Origin: Orthonyx spaldingii
Lineage: Eukaryota; Chordata; Aves; Passeriformes; Orthonychidae
Reading direction: 5' to 3'
Length of the DNA stretch: 64,000 bases
NCBI GenBank assembly: GCA_013397795.1
Contig: VZTJ01003857.1
Span: 370,144-434,143, forward strand
This document shows positions 37,346-50,484 of the stretch, one piece after another (the first letter of the stretch is position 1; each line of letters begins with the position of its first letter). The notes beneath the pieces are model-generated. The model was given only the letters and a program-made list of their open reading frames with translations. It had not been told where the DNA came from and made no database searches. The position numbers and the translations under genes are program-made.

Positions 37346-40300
37346 TTAAGAGAAAACAGAGCAGGATTTCTGTTTGAATATTGAGGTCTCTCATTCTGCT
37401 CAGTACCCAGAGTGACCAAGGCCAGGTGAGACTCTGCCATTGCCTTCAGCAAGGAGGAGAGTGACGTGTACTCAGCAATTGCCTCAGAAGCTGTAAAAAC
37501 TGAAGGCAAGAAGGTTATGCTTCTAAACAAGTAAAAAGAATTGTCCCTAGAAAGAAATCAAGGGAAAGACAACGAGGCCAGATACTATTTGTCAAGATTT
37601 TTGATGTTCAGGAAGGATAAAAAGCTGTGACATTCCTCAAAGGTCAAGAGCGTTGGATTTAAACCGGGAAAACTGGAGTAGACTTTGCAGGGTTGTGGTG
37701 AAAGGAAGTGAATGGGGAATGAAAGCGAAAAGAGCAGAACACGTGGGAGCAGAACTGCCTGGGATGGGCTGTGAAAACTTCCCAACAATTTTTTTTTTTT
37801 TCCTTCAGTTTGCACTGGGCTGTCTGGAAACCATCCTGGAACAGCGAGTACCGTACTACTTGGGTTACTCCTGTGAAGGACATTGGAAATTTGAAATCGT
37901 CTGGTTCACACCAGAAATTTGAGTTTCAGCTTTTAGCATGTTTTAAAAATATCCTAGTAACTTTGTAACTCGCTGGTTTTAAGTAGGTCACTCCGACTTC
38001 TGTTTTGACACAATTTTTTTTTTTATTTTGTCTTTATCAGAATGGACTGAAGTTGAAAATCAGCACTACTGGCAATTCAGCAATAAGCCTGTGAGAGTTT
38101 TATCAGTGTGAGTAGGGCAAACTTTAAAGATATTTATCACTGGGAAAAGGCAGCTCAATGATGTTATCAAAGCTAATACTAAAATGTAGGAAAGACGGAT
38201 TTTTCAGCAGCGATATGAAGGGAAACAAAATGTAGAAGCAAGAAGATGAATTTAAGCATAGCTGTAATCAAAAAAATTCCCATATTGAATCTGAGGGAGA
38301 GGAAAAAGATGTGAAATGGAGCCTATTTAAAAAATAAATGATGTTAAATTCATGTTTTATGGGAGTTCAGATAGTTATAGTAAAACTTATGGGTACCATC
38401 ATCCTGAGAACATGAGATCATTTATGCAGGAGTTTTGATCAAATTATGGCTTTTATTCTGCAAAGTACTGTAGCATTCTCTTTAAAGTTTTGCTAAACTG
38501 AAATCCAAAGGTCAAGGTGTCACCAACAAAAAAATATTTAATGCATTATTAAAGGAAAGGTATTTTACAAAAGGACCAGAGAACACCCAAGATTGTGTTC
38601 CACTATTGCTTGGTTTGATCCAAAGAATTTTTAACTGGAGAAACTCTGATCAACCTACAGAGGAATACACTAAGAAATCATATAAAATGCGTTATAAAGC
38701 AATTAAATGAGACATAAGAAATTAATAAATCACCACTGTGGCTCAAACCTGAAATACTATTTGTTTTTCTCTCCACTTTTAGAGTTTAAAAATAGAATGC
38801 AGTACTAAAGGAGAATATAACGTAATTGATTTAGATTTTCAAAGGCTTTTCCTAACGTCCTGCACACGCAGCTGTTTGGCAAATGTGTAACCATGGGGTG
38901 AGTGTTGAGGCCTTTGCTGGATTAAGAGCTGGTGACAAGGCACAAGCAAAGCACAAGTGATCATTTCTCACCACGGAGAAAGGGAGATCTTGTGACGCTT
39001 CTGGGTCAGCACCGTGGTTGGTGTACAATGCATTAATTAATTAACAGGTGAATAGGCAGAAGCAAAATTTGCCAAAAGGAAAATGCTGTTTGGGCTATTT
39101 GGGACAGAAAGGTGAGACTAAAAGATATTTTTATTTAATTTCTCTAGGTAAATGGAACAATTAAATCTATATTATCTACTCTGACAGGAAGGTTCTGTGC
39201 TAATTCAACCTCTCACAAAAACTGTGGCATCGTTATGGGCAGCTGAGAAATTATATTTTTCCATACACAACAGCCTCACATCAGGGCTGAAGATGTTAGG
39301 CTGTGCTTATAGGAGGATATGCACTGCATACCCCAAGTACGTATTTCCACTTTGTTCTCCACAACCTAAAGATCTTCCAGAAAAGGAAGAAGGTCAAGAT
39401 AAGGATTACATAATCAAAGAAAATTCAAGATTTAGATGCGAATTAACACAGGGAGAGTTTAAAAAATACCAGGATTATCTATTTTGGATGTGCCAGACAC
39501 CTTATATAATGAATAGTTGGTTAATATAATAGAAATGCCCATTCTCATAAACTGTTATTATTTAGTCACTGTTCAAATCTGTTCTCAAAAACATTTCGTG
39601 CTCTTAAAAACCGTTTTTGTTTTTTTTTTTTTTAAATACGGAGGATGGTGGCGGTGGATGTAGAAAAAAATTTCCCAGGTCTAGAAAATTTAGGCAGAGA
39701 AATGGAGTGAATATCCATGCACCAGCTCCAACAGAATGTTTTGTGAATACAAGTGTGAATTGTACAATAATGTTTTAAAATAAAAGCACTGGCATTCCTT
39801 GCCTACACACACCTACATATTGATATACACAAACTTATAACCAAGCCAGGAAGGGTGGTTTGCTTGTTACATAACCCACTTGGTGTCCAACAGCATGAGA
39901 CTGCTTTCTTGAGGGGATTTTCTGAAGAGTTTGCTTTTATTTGAAATATTAGCCTGAAGGGAGTTCTGTTTAGCAGGAATGGTGTTTTGGGGGTGCTCAC
40001 TGTGTGTAGTCTGGCACAGGCTGACATTTCTTATCCTCCTCTGTCTCCTTTGGGATGTACCTGTCCTTAACCAATGGCCTCCTGTGCTGACCAGGAGGCA
40101 AACCACACTTACCTGGCTTCTGCTGTGACATTTATCTTTCTGTGAATGGCAGTTCAGCCAGGACAAAGTTTGAAGGTGTGTTTTTCCCTCTTGTGTGTGT
40201 GCCCCCGTCTCCCAACACTTGGTAATGTAGCTCCAGACATCCCATTAACTTCCGTAACGCCCATCTCACCTGGACTGCACATGAGCAAATCCATTCCTTC

Positions 40301-40721
40301 CATTCCCATGTCAATCTGCTTGTATAAACTCACAGATAAAGTTGGAGCCTTCTGTGAAATGCCAGAAGACTTAACACAAGTGGGCCAAAGGGTCAGGACT
40401 TGGCCATAAATTCAAGGAAGCCTGGGAACATTGGTTTTATGGTCTGTGGGTAAATCAATGTTTGGCAGTGAAGGCTGATTCTTCCTGAAAGTCTTGTGTT
40501 CGTTGCAAACTGCTATGGGTGTGGATATTTATTATTTGACAGCTGACTTTTAAGCATTTTGTCAGGGGAAAAGTGAATTAGTAAATAGCAGGAAGGGAAA
40601 AGATGGTCTTGTGCACTGGACAGTGATGTTTCGTCCTTCTCCGTGCCATAGCACTCTGCCCTAATTTTGCTTTTCCTGTTTCCTGAGTCACCAGTGTGAG
40701 ACACACAGGGTTTGATACCCA

Positions 40722-41157
40722 AAATGGAGCTGGGGAAGGGTCTGGAGCACCAGGAGCAGCTGAGGGAGCTGGGAAAGGGGCTCAGCCTGGAGAAAAGGAG
40801 GCTCAGGGGGGCCCTTGTGGCTCTGCACAACTCCCTGACAGGAGGGGGCAGCCGGGGGGGTCGGGCTCTGCTCCCAGGGAACAGGGACAAGGAGAAGAGG
40901 GAATGGCCTCAAGTTATGCCAGGGGAAATTTAGATTGGGTATTTGGGAAAGTTTTCTTCACCCAAAGGGTTGTCCAGCCCTGGCACAGCTGCCCAGGGCA
41001 GTGGTGGAGTCCTCCTCCCTGGAGGGATTTAAAAGCAATGTGGATGTGACACCTGGGGACAGGGGTAAGTGGTGGCCTTGGCAGTGCTGGGGGAATGCTT
41101 GGACTCCATGATCTGAGGGGTCTTTTCCAATCCAAACAATTCTGTGATTCTGTGATA
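40722..41157 (+). mobile_element. CR1 LINE 3'-end fragment
   Basis: The longest clear CR1 tail in the window, sense-oriented. It begins near ggggaagggtctggagcacc and continues through gctcagcctggagaaaagga, ctctgcacaactccctgaca, atggcctcaagttatgccag, ggttgtccagccctggcaca and ctggagggatttaaaagc. It ends in the CR1 terminus attctgtgattctgtgat. It has several indels and no intact reading frame. Confidence 0.95.
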
Positions 41158-44117
41158 CTTTATGTAATATTTCAGTAGACTTCTATAAAGCTTTTTCTTT
41201 TCAATTAGCAACATAATAGTCATGACTGAAATGTAAATTATATGATATGAGACCAGGACTTAAAAACATTTTGTGAAATATTTACAATCTTCTGATAAGG
41301 AATGTATAGTTCTTCTAGAAACAGCTTTGACAAACACTTTGAGCTAAATAAGGTATCGTGTTTCATTCCTTATTCATCTTTCAAATGAAACCGAGAAATT
41401 GCTGTCTTTGACAGAGGATGTCAGATATCCCTTAGGAATTATCTTTTAAATACCTGTCTTAAATACTTGAGCTTCCCAGTAGATTGGATTCTTTCTTCAG
41501 TTAAGTAAATTAATGAATTATTAAAGAAAAAAAACCACCACAAAAAACAACAGAAGAAATTTCATCCAAAGCCCTGAAAATTTTAAGCTATAACTTTGTG
41601 AATTTTTTATCTAAAATCTCTTAAATCTGGATAATGGCTGAGCTATTTTGTAACAGAGCATCTTTTCTTTTTTTTTTTTTTTGTAATGTAATGGATCATT
41701 CATGGACTTTTTTCTCTTTAGTCTCCCCTGATAACCTTAAGTTTACAATCCTGCCAGTCACTCTAGCTAATTTTCTTGATTTATGTGACACAAATGACTG
41801 CGATGTTTAGGAGAAGCACAGACATTTTCAGGGATCCTGAATCTTTTAGCAGCGTAGTGGTCCAGACCTTTAGACTGCCATGTCATTCTTGAATAATCTT
41901 ACCCACATCAGGTCAGACTTTTATAGTCATTTAAGGGCTACTTAGATAAGGTGACTGGCACCTTAAATGATGGGTCTGATCTCTGTGAACGTGGCATAGG
42001 GAAAATCAGTTTTCTTCAGGACAGGTACAAATGCTGAAAGGAATACAGAGCTGTGAGGGCCAGCAAGAGGGCACGGCTGGGAGCAGTGGGGTACAGGAGA
42101 GAAATCCCTTCTCTGCAGCTCCCGTATCTGGTTTGTCTGAGGACACTCTGGCTCCAGAGAACACCCCTGGTCTTTGAGAAGGGTGCTTCCCTGGCATCCA
42201 AATCCCTGGATTCTGAAAAGAGTCAAGTAAGTGCTCGTCTTTTCAAAAGGAAACTCTAAGAAATATGCTCTGCTGGTGCCATTCAAAAATAGTCTTCTGG
42301 CCAGAAAAATGCCCCAAAGATGAGACCTCTGGGAACCCTTCAGTTCCAGTGAGATTTGGATGGAAAGGAGCCTCATCGTGCTCAGCCTGATTCAGAGCTG
42401 AAAGTGTTCCAGGATCTGGTGCACAAAGGGGGTTGATTTATGCCTTAACTTGGTTGTCTAAAGCAGACATCTGGTCTAAGCCAAACACCTCCCTCTCTGT
42501 TCAGTGGGCAGAGGAAAATCAGAATTTGATCCATTTGAACTTGAGTCTTTAAGGTAAGGTGGGTGTGATTAATTGTCTCATGGAAGCATCTACTGCTCTC
42601 TGCCTGGTGTAGGGGAACAGATTTAAAACTTTCAGTTGTATGAAGTGGGACAAAACCAAACCAGAATTTCCTGGCTCCCATTGATGCTACTAAGAATTAG
42701 AAACTCATGCACCTGGAGGGTCCTTGACCTTTATTGCTTTTTTTGTATATTAATTATCCCTTTCTACATTTCTGAACATTCACATCTACTTAAGATTCTG
42801 AGGAATTCAAGTTCCTAAATAATAAGGCCATAAAAGTGCAATAAATCAGCGAGGCATTAATTTAATATTGCATATTAATGAAACTTTTTGTTCTAATGCT
42901 ACGAACTAGAACGCCCAAACGTTTTAAAATTTTTATCTCAATAATTTTATTATGTAACCGAGCATTTCCCTGTCTATCAGGGATCTTATTGTTCCCATAT
43001 CAGTAAACAAAATTTGTAGTGATGTTTCTAAGTACAAAAATTGCAGTACAAACTGATTGCCACAGGAGAAAAAGTCAATAGGGAATATATTTTTAGAAAA
43101 CAGATAATTACTTGATCATTTTAATGTGTAGGAGATATGGGTGGGTGGGAGAAAAACAAGAAGAGCTTTAGAGAAAATCTTTTCTTTGTGGGACAAGGTG
43201 GTTCATAAAAACCACAAGTTTGATCAAGGCATGAATTCACACATGGTGATGTGCTGGTTTTCTATCATGCTGATAGCAAAGAGAAGTACAATTTAAAAGA
43301 ATTAATCAACTGATAAAATGGAAGTAATTTCAACTTTGCTGATTCCAAGTTTTTCTCCAGCAGCCGTTCAACCTAGATTTTATTGGCAGTGGTCTTGCTT
43401 TCAGTGCCATTGGAAACTAATCCACAGAAAGGCTTTAAAATCTTCATTTTGTTGGAATGACAAAGCCAGTGAATTAGAAGGGTTGCTATTAACTTGGGAC
43501 CTGATTCTGTCAACATTTATGCAGGTGCCTAATTAATTCATGTAGTTAGGCTGAGAGATGTTAATGGACCACATTTTTCAGTCTAAGCATATGTGTGACT
43601 GTTTTCAAGGCCACGGCTCACACGAAGAAACCAGTGTTTAATTTTTCCCCAGAAGTATTGATTTGCTTCTGAATCTAAAATTTAGAGCCAATTTCTCGGT
43701 GCATAATAAACGAATCATTCTCTGTCTGATGCCTTTGCAAGTTTTAACTCCAGATAGAAATTCACGCCTTTGCCTGAATTTTACTTGTGGTTCTTTCACC
43801 TTTGGCATAAGGATATCCTTCTTTGTGTGGTAAATAATAGAGAAGAAAGACTGGAGGGTATTTTTTTTTTATCCTGGAGCTCAATTACCTTAACTGGAGA
43901 GTAATATAGATCTCAACTCAATTTTCAATTTTCAAAAACTTCACTACATTAAATGACAACATATGCTTAGAGAATCAATAAGTAATAGCACCTTATTAAA
44001 GCTGTTTTTTTCTTGCTTGTCTAATCAAAAGTGAGCACTGATGTAAACATATGATTGGCAAGGAAGCAGTTCATAAAGCAGTTTAATACTTATTTGCATT
44101 TCCAAACAGCAGATAAT

Positions 44118-44380
44118 TGTAACAGCACAGAACTCCTTTCTCATGGGGACTCTACTGAATGTTTATAAAATATAAGTTTCATGTTTGTAAGAATAGGTTT
44201 TGGAAAACAGACGATCAGAGTTCTGTCCAGTCAGTCCCAGGGGGGTGGACTGGTTTCAACCAATCACAACGGTCTTCTTGCATGTATATAAATCTGTTAA
44301 TTAATTAAATAAACTCACTTAGCATTCTCTCTCTGAAGTTTGCTGCGCTTCTTTGCTCTGCTTTCGGTCCAACAGCGACA
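44118..44380 (+). mobile_element. Solo LTR of an avian endogenous retrovirus (263 bp)
   Basis: The element starts TGTAACAGCACAG and ends CAACAGCGACA. It is flanked by identical 6-bp duplications, GATAAT at 44112-44117 and 44381-44386. TG...CA termini with a 6-bp target duplication fit the ERVK/alpharetrovirus-like class. Promoter signals point along the + strand: CCAAT at 44260, TATATAAAT at 44285 and AATAAA at 44308, followed by a short pyrimidine-rich R/U5. No internal proviral sequence is present, so this is a solo LTR left by LTR-LTR recombination. The perfect duplication suggests a fairly young insertion. It is sense to CTNNA2, so its promoter or polyadenylation signal could act on the host transcript, though nothing in the sequence shows that it does. 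Confidence 0.9.
44260..44313 (+). promoter_or_regulatory. LTR core promoter and poly(A) signal (CCAAT, TATA, AATAAA)
   Basis: CCAAT at 44260-44264, TATATAAAT at 44285-44293 and AATAAA at 44308-44313 are in the order expected for U3/R of a compact retroviral LTR. The TATA box and poly(A) signal are only about 15 nt apart. Activity is inferred from arrangement only. Confidence 0.7.
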
Positions 44381-46641
44381 GATAATGTTCACATGTAGTA
44401 ATGGAAATTAGGGACTAAATTATAGCCAGGTCTGCAAAACCAGAACCGGTGGGACAAGCTTCCACACCCAGTGGAGGTAATAAATGTGGTCAGGAATGAA
44501 CACCTCCTGTTCAGGAATATGAATAAAATGTAACTTTTCGCCTTACAACCACTTAATTTAAATTTCCCTTGTTTTGTTCTAAGCTTGTCACATGGCCATG
44601 ACAAAGATCTCCCCCAAGTCCAGCTGTGTCATATCTGCCTCCCCCATTGGCACTGCCCTGTCAAGGGAAATATTGCAAAAGCTTGCTGCAACTTATTTCC
44701 ACAAATCTGTTGCCTGTCCAGCATCTGCTGATTATGTACAGATAATTAAACATTAATAGCTCTACGTCATGTTTCATTTTCTTTCTGGGTGCTGAAATTA
44801 TGTTGAATGTGTTATAAATCTTCCTTCTTTTCTTCTCTACCTTTACATGAACCTTTATATAAGGATTATATACCTTTGTCTAAAATAGACAAATGCTTTC
44901 TTTTTTCTTTTTCCAAATCTCTGCAATTTTCACTGTTTTTCTTGAGTTCTTGAAGATGGTTCAGAAATTGCTTTGGTTTTTTTTTTTCTTAAGAACTACA
45001 GGGTAAATTTTACTATGCTCTGTTAACTTGAAGACAAATGTAAAAGTTAAATTTTCTTATGTTTATGTAGATATTCTTCAAACTGCCCATTCCTAATTCA
45101 GGCCTGTTGCACCTGCTGTTAATTATATCCAATACCTGACCACCTCTGCTAGTTAGGAAATTTTCCACATAAATTTAAAGTTAAATTTAATTTTACCCTA
45201 AATATTAGCGTTCTTTACCTCCTTTTTTTTTTATTGTTGTCATTTTTGCATCTCTAGTTTTACTTGTTTTATCCCAACAACCTGAAGTAATTTCTCTTTT
45301 ATTCTTTAGGGTTACTTATTTTCATCGTATTTTTAATGATTGCTTTTTGATATTCAGGCTAGAGACTTCTTTATGCAATCATTTTAGTCTCCTACTACAC
45401 TTTCAAGTGTTCTCTTAATTAAGGTGATTTGATATATGCATTTATTAATGCTCTTTCCAAAACTTCCATCTCTCTCAGACTCCTTTTCTAATTAAAATGT
45501 TTCCCCTCTGCCTACCAATGTTTTGTTAATGTTTACTTTTTTAAAAAGTCTATTGTTGCTGTCATTTTTTCCTGTTTCTCCAGTATAGCCCAGGAACTCA
45601 CTGAACATTATCTGCATGGAAAGTACAATTCTGTTCTTTCATCTGTATATATGAACATATATATATATAATGTATAAACAAGATTTTAATTACTATATCC
45701 CTCTAAAGGTTTCCCCATTTTCATCCAATGAGTAATACTTAAATGGCAGAATCAGAAACTTTGAGCTTATGGTTGCTGCCACATGTTCTTCAAAATGTAA
45801 ACGATTCTTGAGTCATGGTTTTTTGTGGTTCTACTTTAAATCAGATAGTAAGATGCATAAAATGTAGTTTTCATTATGATTAAAATAAATTTAACAACAC
45901 TCAGTCAAGAAGAAAATGTGGTTTCCTTCCACAGTAGAAGTTTCTAGGAAAGATTGTCACTGCTTTTGGTAAAAATAATACTGGAAATTTCCCTTTGTAT
46001 TCATCAGTTGGGTTCAGGTTACCAATAAGTGTATTAAAAATAGGGTTTAGGGAAAAGATGGGCAGGAAAGGTAATATTTTAACAAAAAAAAAAGGAAATA
46101 ACTACTATGGGAATCATCTTTTCCTGTTCTTCCAGTTATATTGCCAAAACTGTAAAGTCAGTGACACATGATTTGGATATCTAGATGCTAGAATGAAAGT
46201 GCTGTGAATATAATGAAAAAATGGCTATCTATAAATCTTAAACTTGACCCAAGTGCCTTAAATTCTTAAGAATTAATCCAACTGGATTTTTTATCCAGGT
46301 TTCTAATGAAACATTGATTATATTTGTCCTCTGTGAGCACAGTTTTCCAATATTAATGTTACAATTTTGAAGAGCAGTAAACAAGTACAGGAATGTAGGT
46401 GCATTATGATCAGTTGGACCTGATGTTTCTGTTTGTAGGATTTGGGTTTAAGTTGTTAGAGGACTGATTTGGGGAAGAATTATTTTTCCTGCAAACACAG
46501 TGTGCAGAAAGTGATTATACCTTCAAAATAATCCTGTATGAAATGTGAAGAAAAGCCTCTTGCTACTTCATGCAATGCCCTGAAACCATTTACAAAAGTA
46601 AATAATTCCTTTGAGTTGTATATTAAATAAGTTCATACTTA

Positions 46642-46665
46642 TTTATAATATTGTTTATAATATTG
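46642..46665. repeat. 12-bp perfect tandem duplication
   Basis: Two adjacent copies of tttataatattg in an AT-rich part of intron C-D. No function is evident. Confidence 0.8.
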
Positions 46666-47214
46666 TTAGCCAATAGCTATGGCCTTTTTTTGTGTTATAT
46701 ACATGGTGATAGTGAAGAAACAGAAGATTCATTTAGGTATCTTCACAAAAGTAATATCCTAGATTTTGCATTTTGTCCCATATGAAATTATTATTATTTA
46801 GTATGAGCTAGACTGTAAATTATTTAAATTAGCAGGCATAATGGCTACAGTTTGCTTTGATCACTTGCTACAAATATTTACTGTGCTCACTGCGGGTTGT
46901 GAAACCTTTAAATGAACTTCACTGAGTGCTCAGGTACCTTGCAGCCTTTTACAAGTTAGTAAGTCACAGCTTTTAAAACAAGTTTTCTATTCTTTGTTGC
47001 ACAATTGGAAGAGAGAATATAGAGATGGTTATTCCTGTGCTGTCAAGTAAAGTGCCGGATAGGTACAAACCCATCCACAAGCCTCGTTGTGCCTGGGAAT
47101 TGCAAGGACAGCGTGTGCCGTGACTCCTGGAAGTTATCCATGCCCGAGAGCGGTGGAAAAACGATCAGGAGAGAAAGTGTCTAACCCTGCTGCCTCTCCT
47201 TGTGTCTCACCCAG

Positions 47215-47366
47215 TGATGCCACGTTTTGCTGAGCAAGTGGAGGTGGCCATCGAAGCCCTGAGTGCCAACGTGCCCCAGCCCTTCGAGGAGAACGAGTTC
47301 ATCGACGCCTCCCGCCTGGTCTACGATGGAGTTCGGGACATCAGGAAAGCTGTCCTGATGATCAGG
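47215..47366 (+). CDS. CTNNA2: CTNNA2 exon D: C-terminal half of MIII, alpha-E equivalent 583-633
   Basis: A 152-nt exon. Its first two bases complete the Val codon begun by exon C, giving SETVMPRFAEQVEVAIEAL and then NEFIDASRLVYDGVRDIRKA through VLMIR. The acceptor is tgtctcacccag and the donor is gtatgt, and the exon ends on a codon boundary. CTNNA1 has a shorter, different stretch (ALSSDPAQPMDENEF) where this exon encodes ALSANVPQPFEENEF, supporting CTNNA2. The exon closes the M region just before the flexible linker to the actin-binding domain. It is markedly GC-rich relative to its AT-rich introns. An open frame continues past the donor for 57 nt, but the conserved protein continues in exon E. 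Confidence 0.97.
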
Positions 47367-48501
47367 GTATGTGAAGCACCTGGAGAGGGAAAGCTGGGAT
47401 TTACAGGGAGGTATCATGGATGAGAGGAATCTCAAAGCTCCTTGGAGTCAGCCTTGTGTTGTAATAAGCCGGAAAAGCTTGACATTGAAACAAGCGTGAA
47501 ACAGAAATATGTGCAGCAACAAGGAATTAGTAAATAAAGGGATGAGGTTATTTAGCAGATGAACCACAATTAATATGTTAATTAGCTGGGAGAAGATTTG
47601 GTCACAACTGCCAATAGAGGCAAACTTCATTACTGTTTCCATAGTAATAGCATTAATTTGCTAAGGTCTTCAGAGTTGGTGTAGATATTTTGTTGTTTTG
47701 TTTATTTGGGGTTTTTTTTCTAATGTATGTATGCTGCCTGGGATGTGAGGTAGGTCTGGTTAAAATCTAAATGAATAAATAAATTATCTTGCTGCTCCAG
47801 TGAGCCCCTTCAGGATTGGTTTTGAATGTTCACCGAGGTAAAAAATGCGTCATTTCAGTGTTGACTAACCAGTTGATTCAATTTGCTTAGACATCTTTTA
47901 ATAAAATAAACAAACAAATAAAAGACACCACAGCACAACATAATTATTGTGAGAGTAGGTGTGTGTTGCTTTTCCCTTTAGTCAGCAGACAAAGATTTAA
48001 AAAAGAAAAACAGCAAACCCAACCTGGTTTGCACATCTCTTCAGCAACTGACACTGTTATTTGAAACCCAAATTACCTTGAATCTGCCCTAATGAAAACC
48101 ATGTACAAGTGAAGCTATGGAGAAAATCCCAGAGGAAACTTTTGAGGCAAATAACAGGGCTAAAACATCAGCTCATCCCTTTGAGCAAACAGGTAAGATG
48201 CACTTGTGGTCGTGAGTGTATCATGGCACTGATGTAAGACTTCAGGCAGTTGGAACACTCCAAAATAGCTCAATTTTAGTCATGTGTCACTGTGTATCAA
48301 CATTTACAGAAAAAGCTTTTGACAGGCTTAGGTTTATAACTGCCAAACACAAATTCCATTCTCATCCCCAGTGCTCATCCCAGGTGTCCTGAATTACAGT
48401 CATGGCTTGTGATGGGGGCAAACCCGTCCTGTTCTCTGGGTGTGCAGCATTAGAGGATTGACAACTCTTCTGCAAGGGGAGGGAAATCTTTACTTGAATT
48501 T

Positions 48502-48714
48502 CTTCCCTGTGAGGGAGGTGAGGCCCTGGTACAGGGTTCCCAGAGAAGCTGTGGCTGCCCCTGGATCCCTGGAAGTGTCCAAGGCCAGGCTGGACAGGAC
48601 TTGGAATACCCTGGGATAGTGGGAGGTGTCCCGGCCCATGGCAGTGGGGTGGAACTGGATGATGTTTGAGGTCCCTCCCAGCTCAAACCATTCCATGATT
48701 CTATGATTCTGTGA
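48502..48714 (+). mobile_element. CR1 LINE 3'-end fragment (passerine-like subfamily)
   Basis: Sense-oriented tail with cttccctgtgagggaggtga, gctgtggctgcccctgg, gtgtccaaggccaggctgg, gggaggtgtcccggcccatg and the terminus attccatgattctatgattc. Close sibling of the copy at 12.6 kb, with a nearly identical 5' truncation point. Confidence 0.93.
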
Positions 48715-50358
48715 AATGAAAGATCTGCATAGTAAAGGATCTCCGTTTTCCCTTTGTTTTCCCTTTGTTTTTCCAGTTTCTTCATCTGTAGCAGCAGTTT
48801 CCAGACTTTTCTTAGGAGGAGAAACACTTCTTAACAGATTTTAATCTTTTCTAGTCATTTTAAATTGTGATTGTGTCACGAGACACAATCACCAGGTGGG
48901 ATCTGCTGCAGATCCAGGCTTTCGCATCCCTTACACAGAGTGCTGGCTTCCAGCACCCCCCTGTACATCAGAGTTATCCCCAAGACTTTGCCACGAGATG
49001 TCCATCCTGGTGAGATATTTCTAATTTTAAATTTTGAATTTTGGAGCCCTGTTCACTTATTTCATTGCTGCCTGACTGTTCTGTGTACCTGGAGAGCTGA
49101 TGAGCATTCAGGCTTCTCAGTCTCCTTAGGAAAATCCCAAGTTACTTTTGTCGGTGTATCCCTACTACTTTCCACCTGTTGTATGATATGAGAATTCTGC
49201 TTGCCCAGATTAGGAAGATTTATTTTTGCCTTCAATTAACTTATTTATGGAGCTCAGTGTAATAGTTCTTACCCAGGCAGAGAACTAAAGCACATAAATG
49301 GACTCATTATCCACGTGAGTTAACTGGAAAAATCCACATATATAAGCTTACATAGACCAGAGTTTGCTGAATCAGAACCTTATTTGTTGTGGAAAATAAA
49401 ATTAGTTCCACTTTGAGATACTCTTTAACATTCCCATCTGAACATCTCACACTGAAATGGGATGTATAATTAAAGGGTGAGGCTATAAAAGACAGCCTTT
49501 AGAATATTTTCATCTAATAATCTCTCAAATATTGTGCACCCTTTAATTCAGGTGGTAAAATGTCTTCAGAATTGCAAAAAAGCAAAAATAAAAATCTTGC
49601 AAACTTCTTAGAGCAATCTGACACAATGATTTTCAGGCAGTGATTGTTCGTGTGCAAGCTGTGAAAGACTGAATTTATCTGAGATGATTCCCTCATTCCA
49701 GAGAGTAAATAAAGGCACTTTTAAAATTAATTTTGGTTGGTATTATTGCTTTTAGTAAGCTGAAGGAAAGGGTGGATAGTCTCTGTTCTTTTCTTTTTCC
49801 TTCAAAAGGGGAGAATTTATTGTCCCTCTGGAGGAGAAAGGAGACTCATTTTTTCATTGAGGACTATTATTACCTATACAGAAGAAAAAGGTCTCTTCCA
49901 CAAGCTAAGAAGTAGTGCAAATGAATTTAAGAGTATAATTATAGAACCTAGAAATAAAATAGAAAATAATAACTTCATTCCAACATCTCTGCTATTACTG
50001 TATAGGGACTAAATTGCTCTTTGTGTTTTCAGAGCTGCTTATGAAATTCCCTCAGTTATTAGCCAGAAACCCTCTCAGCAGTCAGGAGGACTCACAATGG
50101 TACCTTTTCTCATTCTTATGTGTCTCCAAGGCCAATTTACTCTTTTTAAACATGGCCTTTGCCATTAGCAGCCTCTCCTTTAGTGGCTTCTACATCAACC
50201 TGAGTGTTACATTTGTTTGGATCAGGAGTGCACTGATGGAGCCCATGTCCAGGTGTTCCCTCTTGCCATGGTTTAGTTCATGTTACAGAGCAGATTTTAA
50301 ACATTTATAAACTTGATTCTTTGAGGTGATGCCAGGAGATGCTCTCTGGGAGCATCTT

Positions 50359-50484
50359 AGGACCCGAGGGAATGGCTGGAGCTGTGTCAGGGGAGGTTTA
50401 GGTCGGATATCAGGAAGAGGTTCTTCCCCCAGAGGGTGGTGGGGCACTGGAAAAGGATCCCCAGGGAATGGGCACAGCACCAAG
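50359..50484 (+). mobile_element. CR1 fragment, left half (interrupted by LTR-like insertion)
   Basis: CR1 tail sequence (aggacccgagggaatggctg, gtttaggtcggatatcagga, gtggtggggcactggaaaag) runs to gcaccaag and stops abruptly at 50484. CR1 then resumes at 51578 with ccaagcctgagttcagg, exactly where the CR1 consensus would continue. The 5' end may extend slightly left of 50359. Confidence 0.88.

Larger units (their letters stand above)
33908..47214 (+). other. CTNNA2: CTNNA2 intron C-D
   Basis: A 13,307-nt phase-1 intron with a gtgaat donor and a tgtctcacccag acceptor. It contains two CR1 fragments (35.9 and 40.7-41.2 kb), a T/G tract beside a purine-rich tract (37 kb), a solo LTR (44.1-44.4 kb) and several 15-20-base T runs. 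About 41.2-44.1 and 44.4-47.2 kb hold AT-rich sequence in which I recognise nothing else. A perfect 12-bp tandem duplication (tttataatattg, twice) occupies 46642-46665. Confidence 0.9.

Noticed and set aside
39197..39529. 110-codon open frame in intron C-D
   Set aside because: No family resemblance, AT-rich composition and no splice context. Consistent with a chance frame.
47202..47423. Open frame starting at 47202 and extending past exon D
   Set aside because: Bases before 47215 include the splice acceptor, and those after 47366 follow a gtatgt donor. Only the middle is exon.
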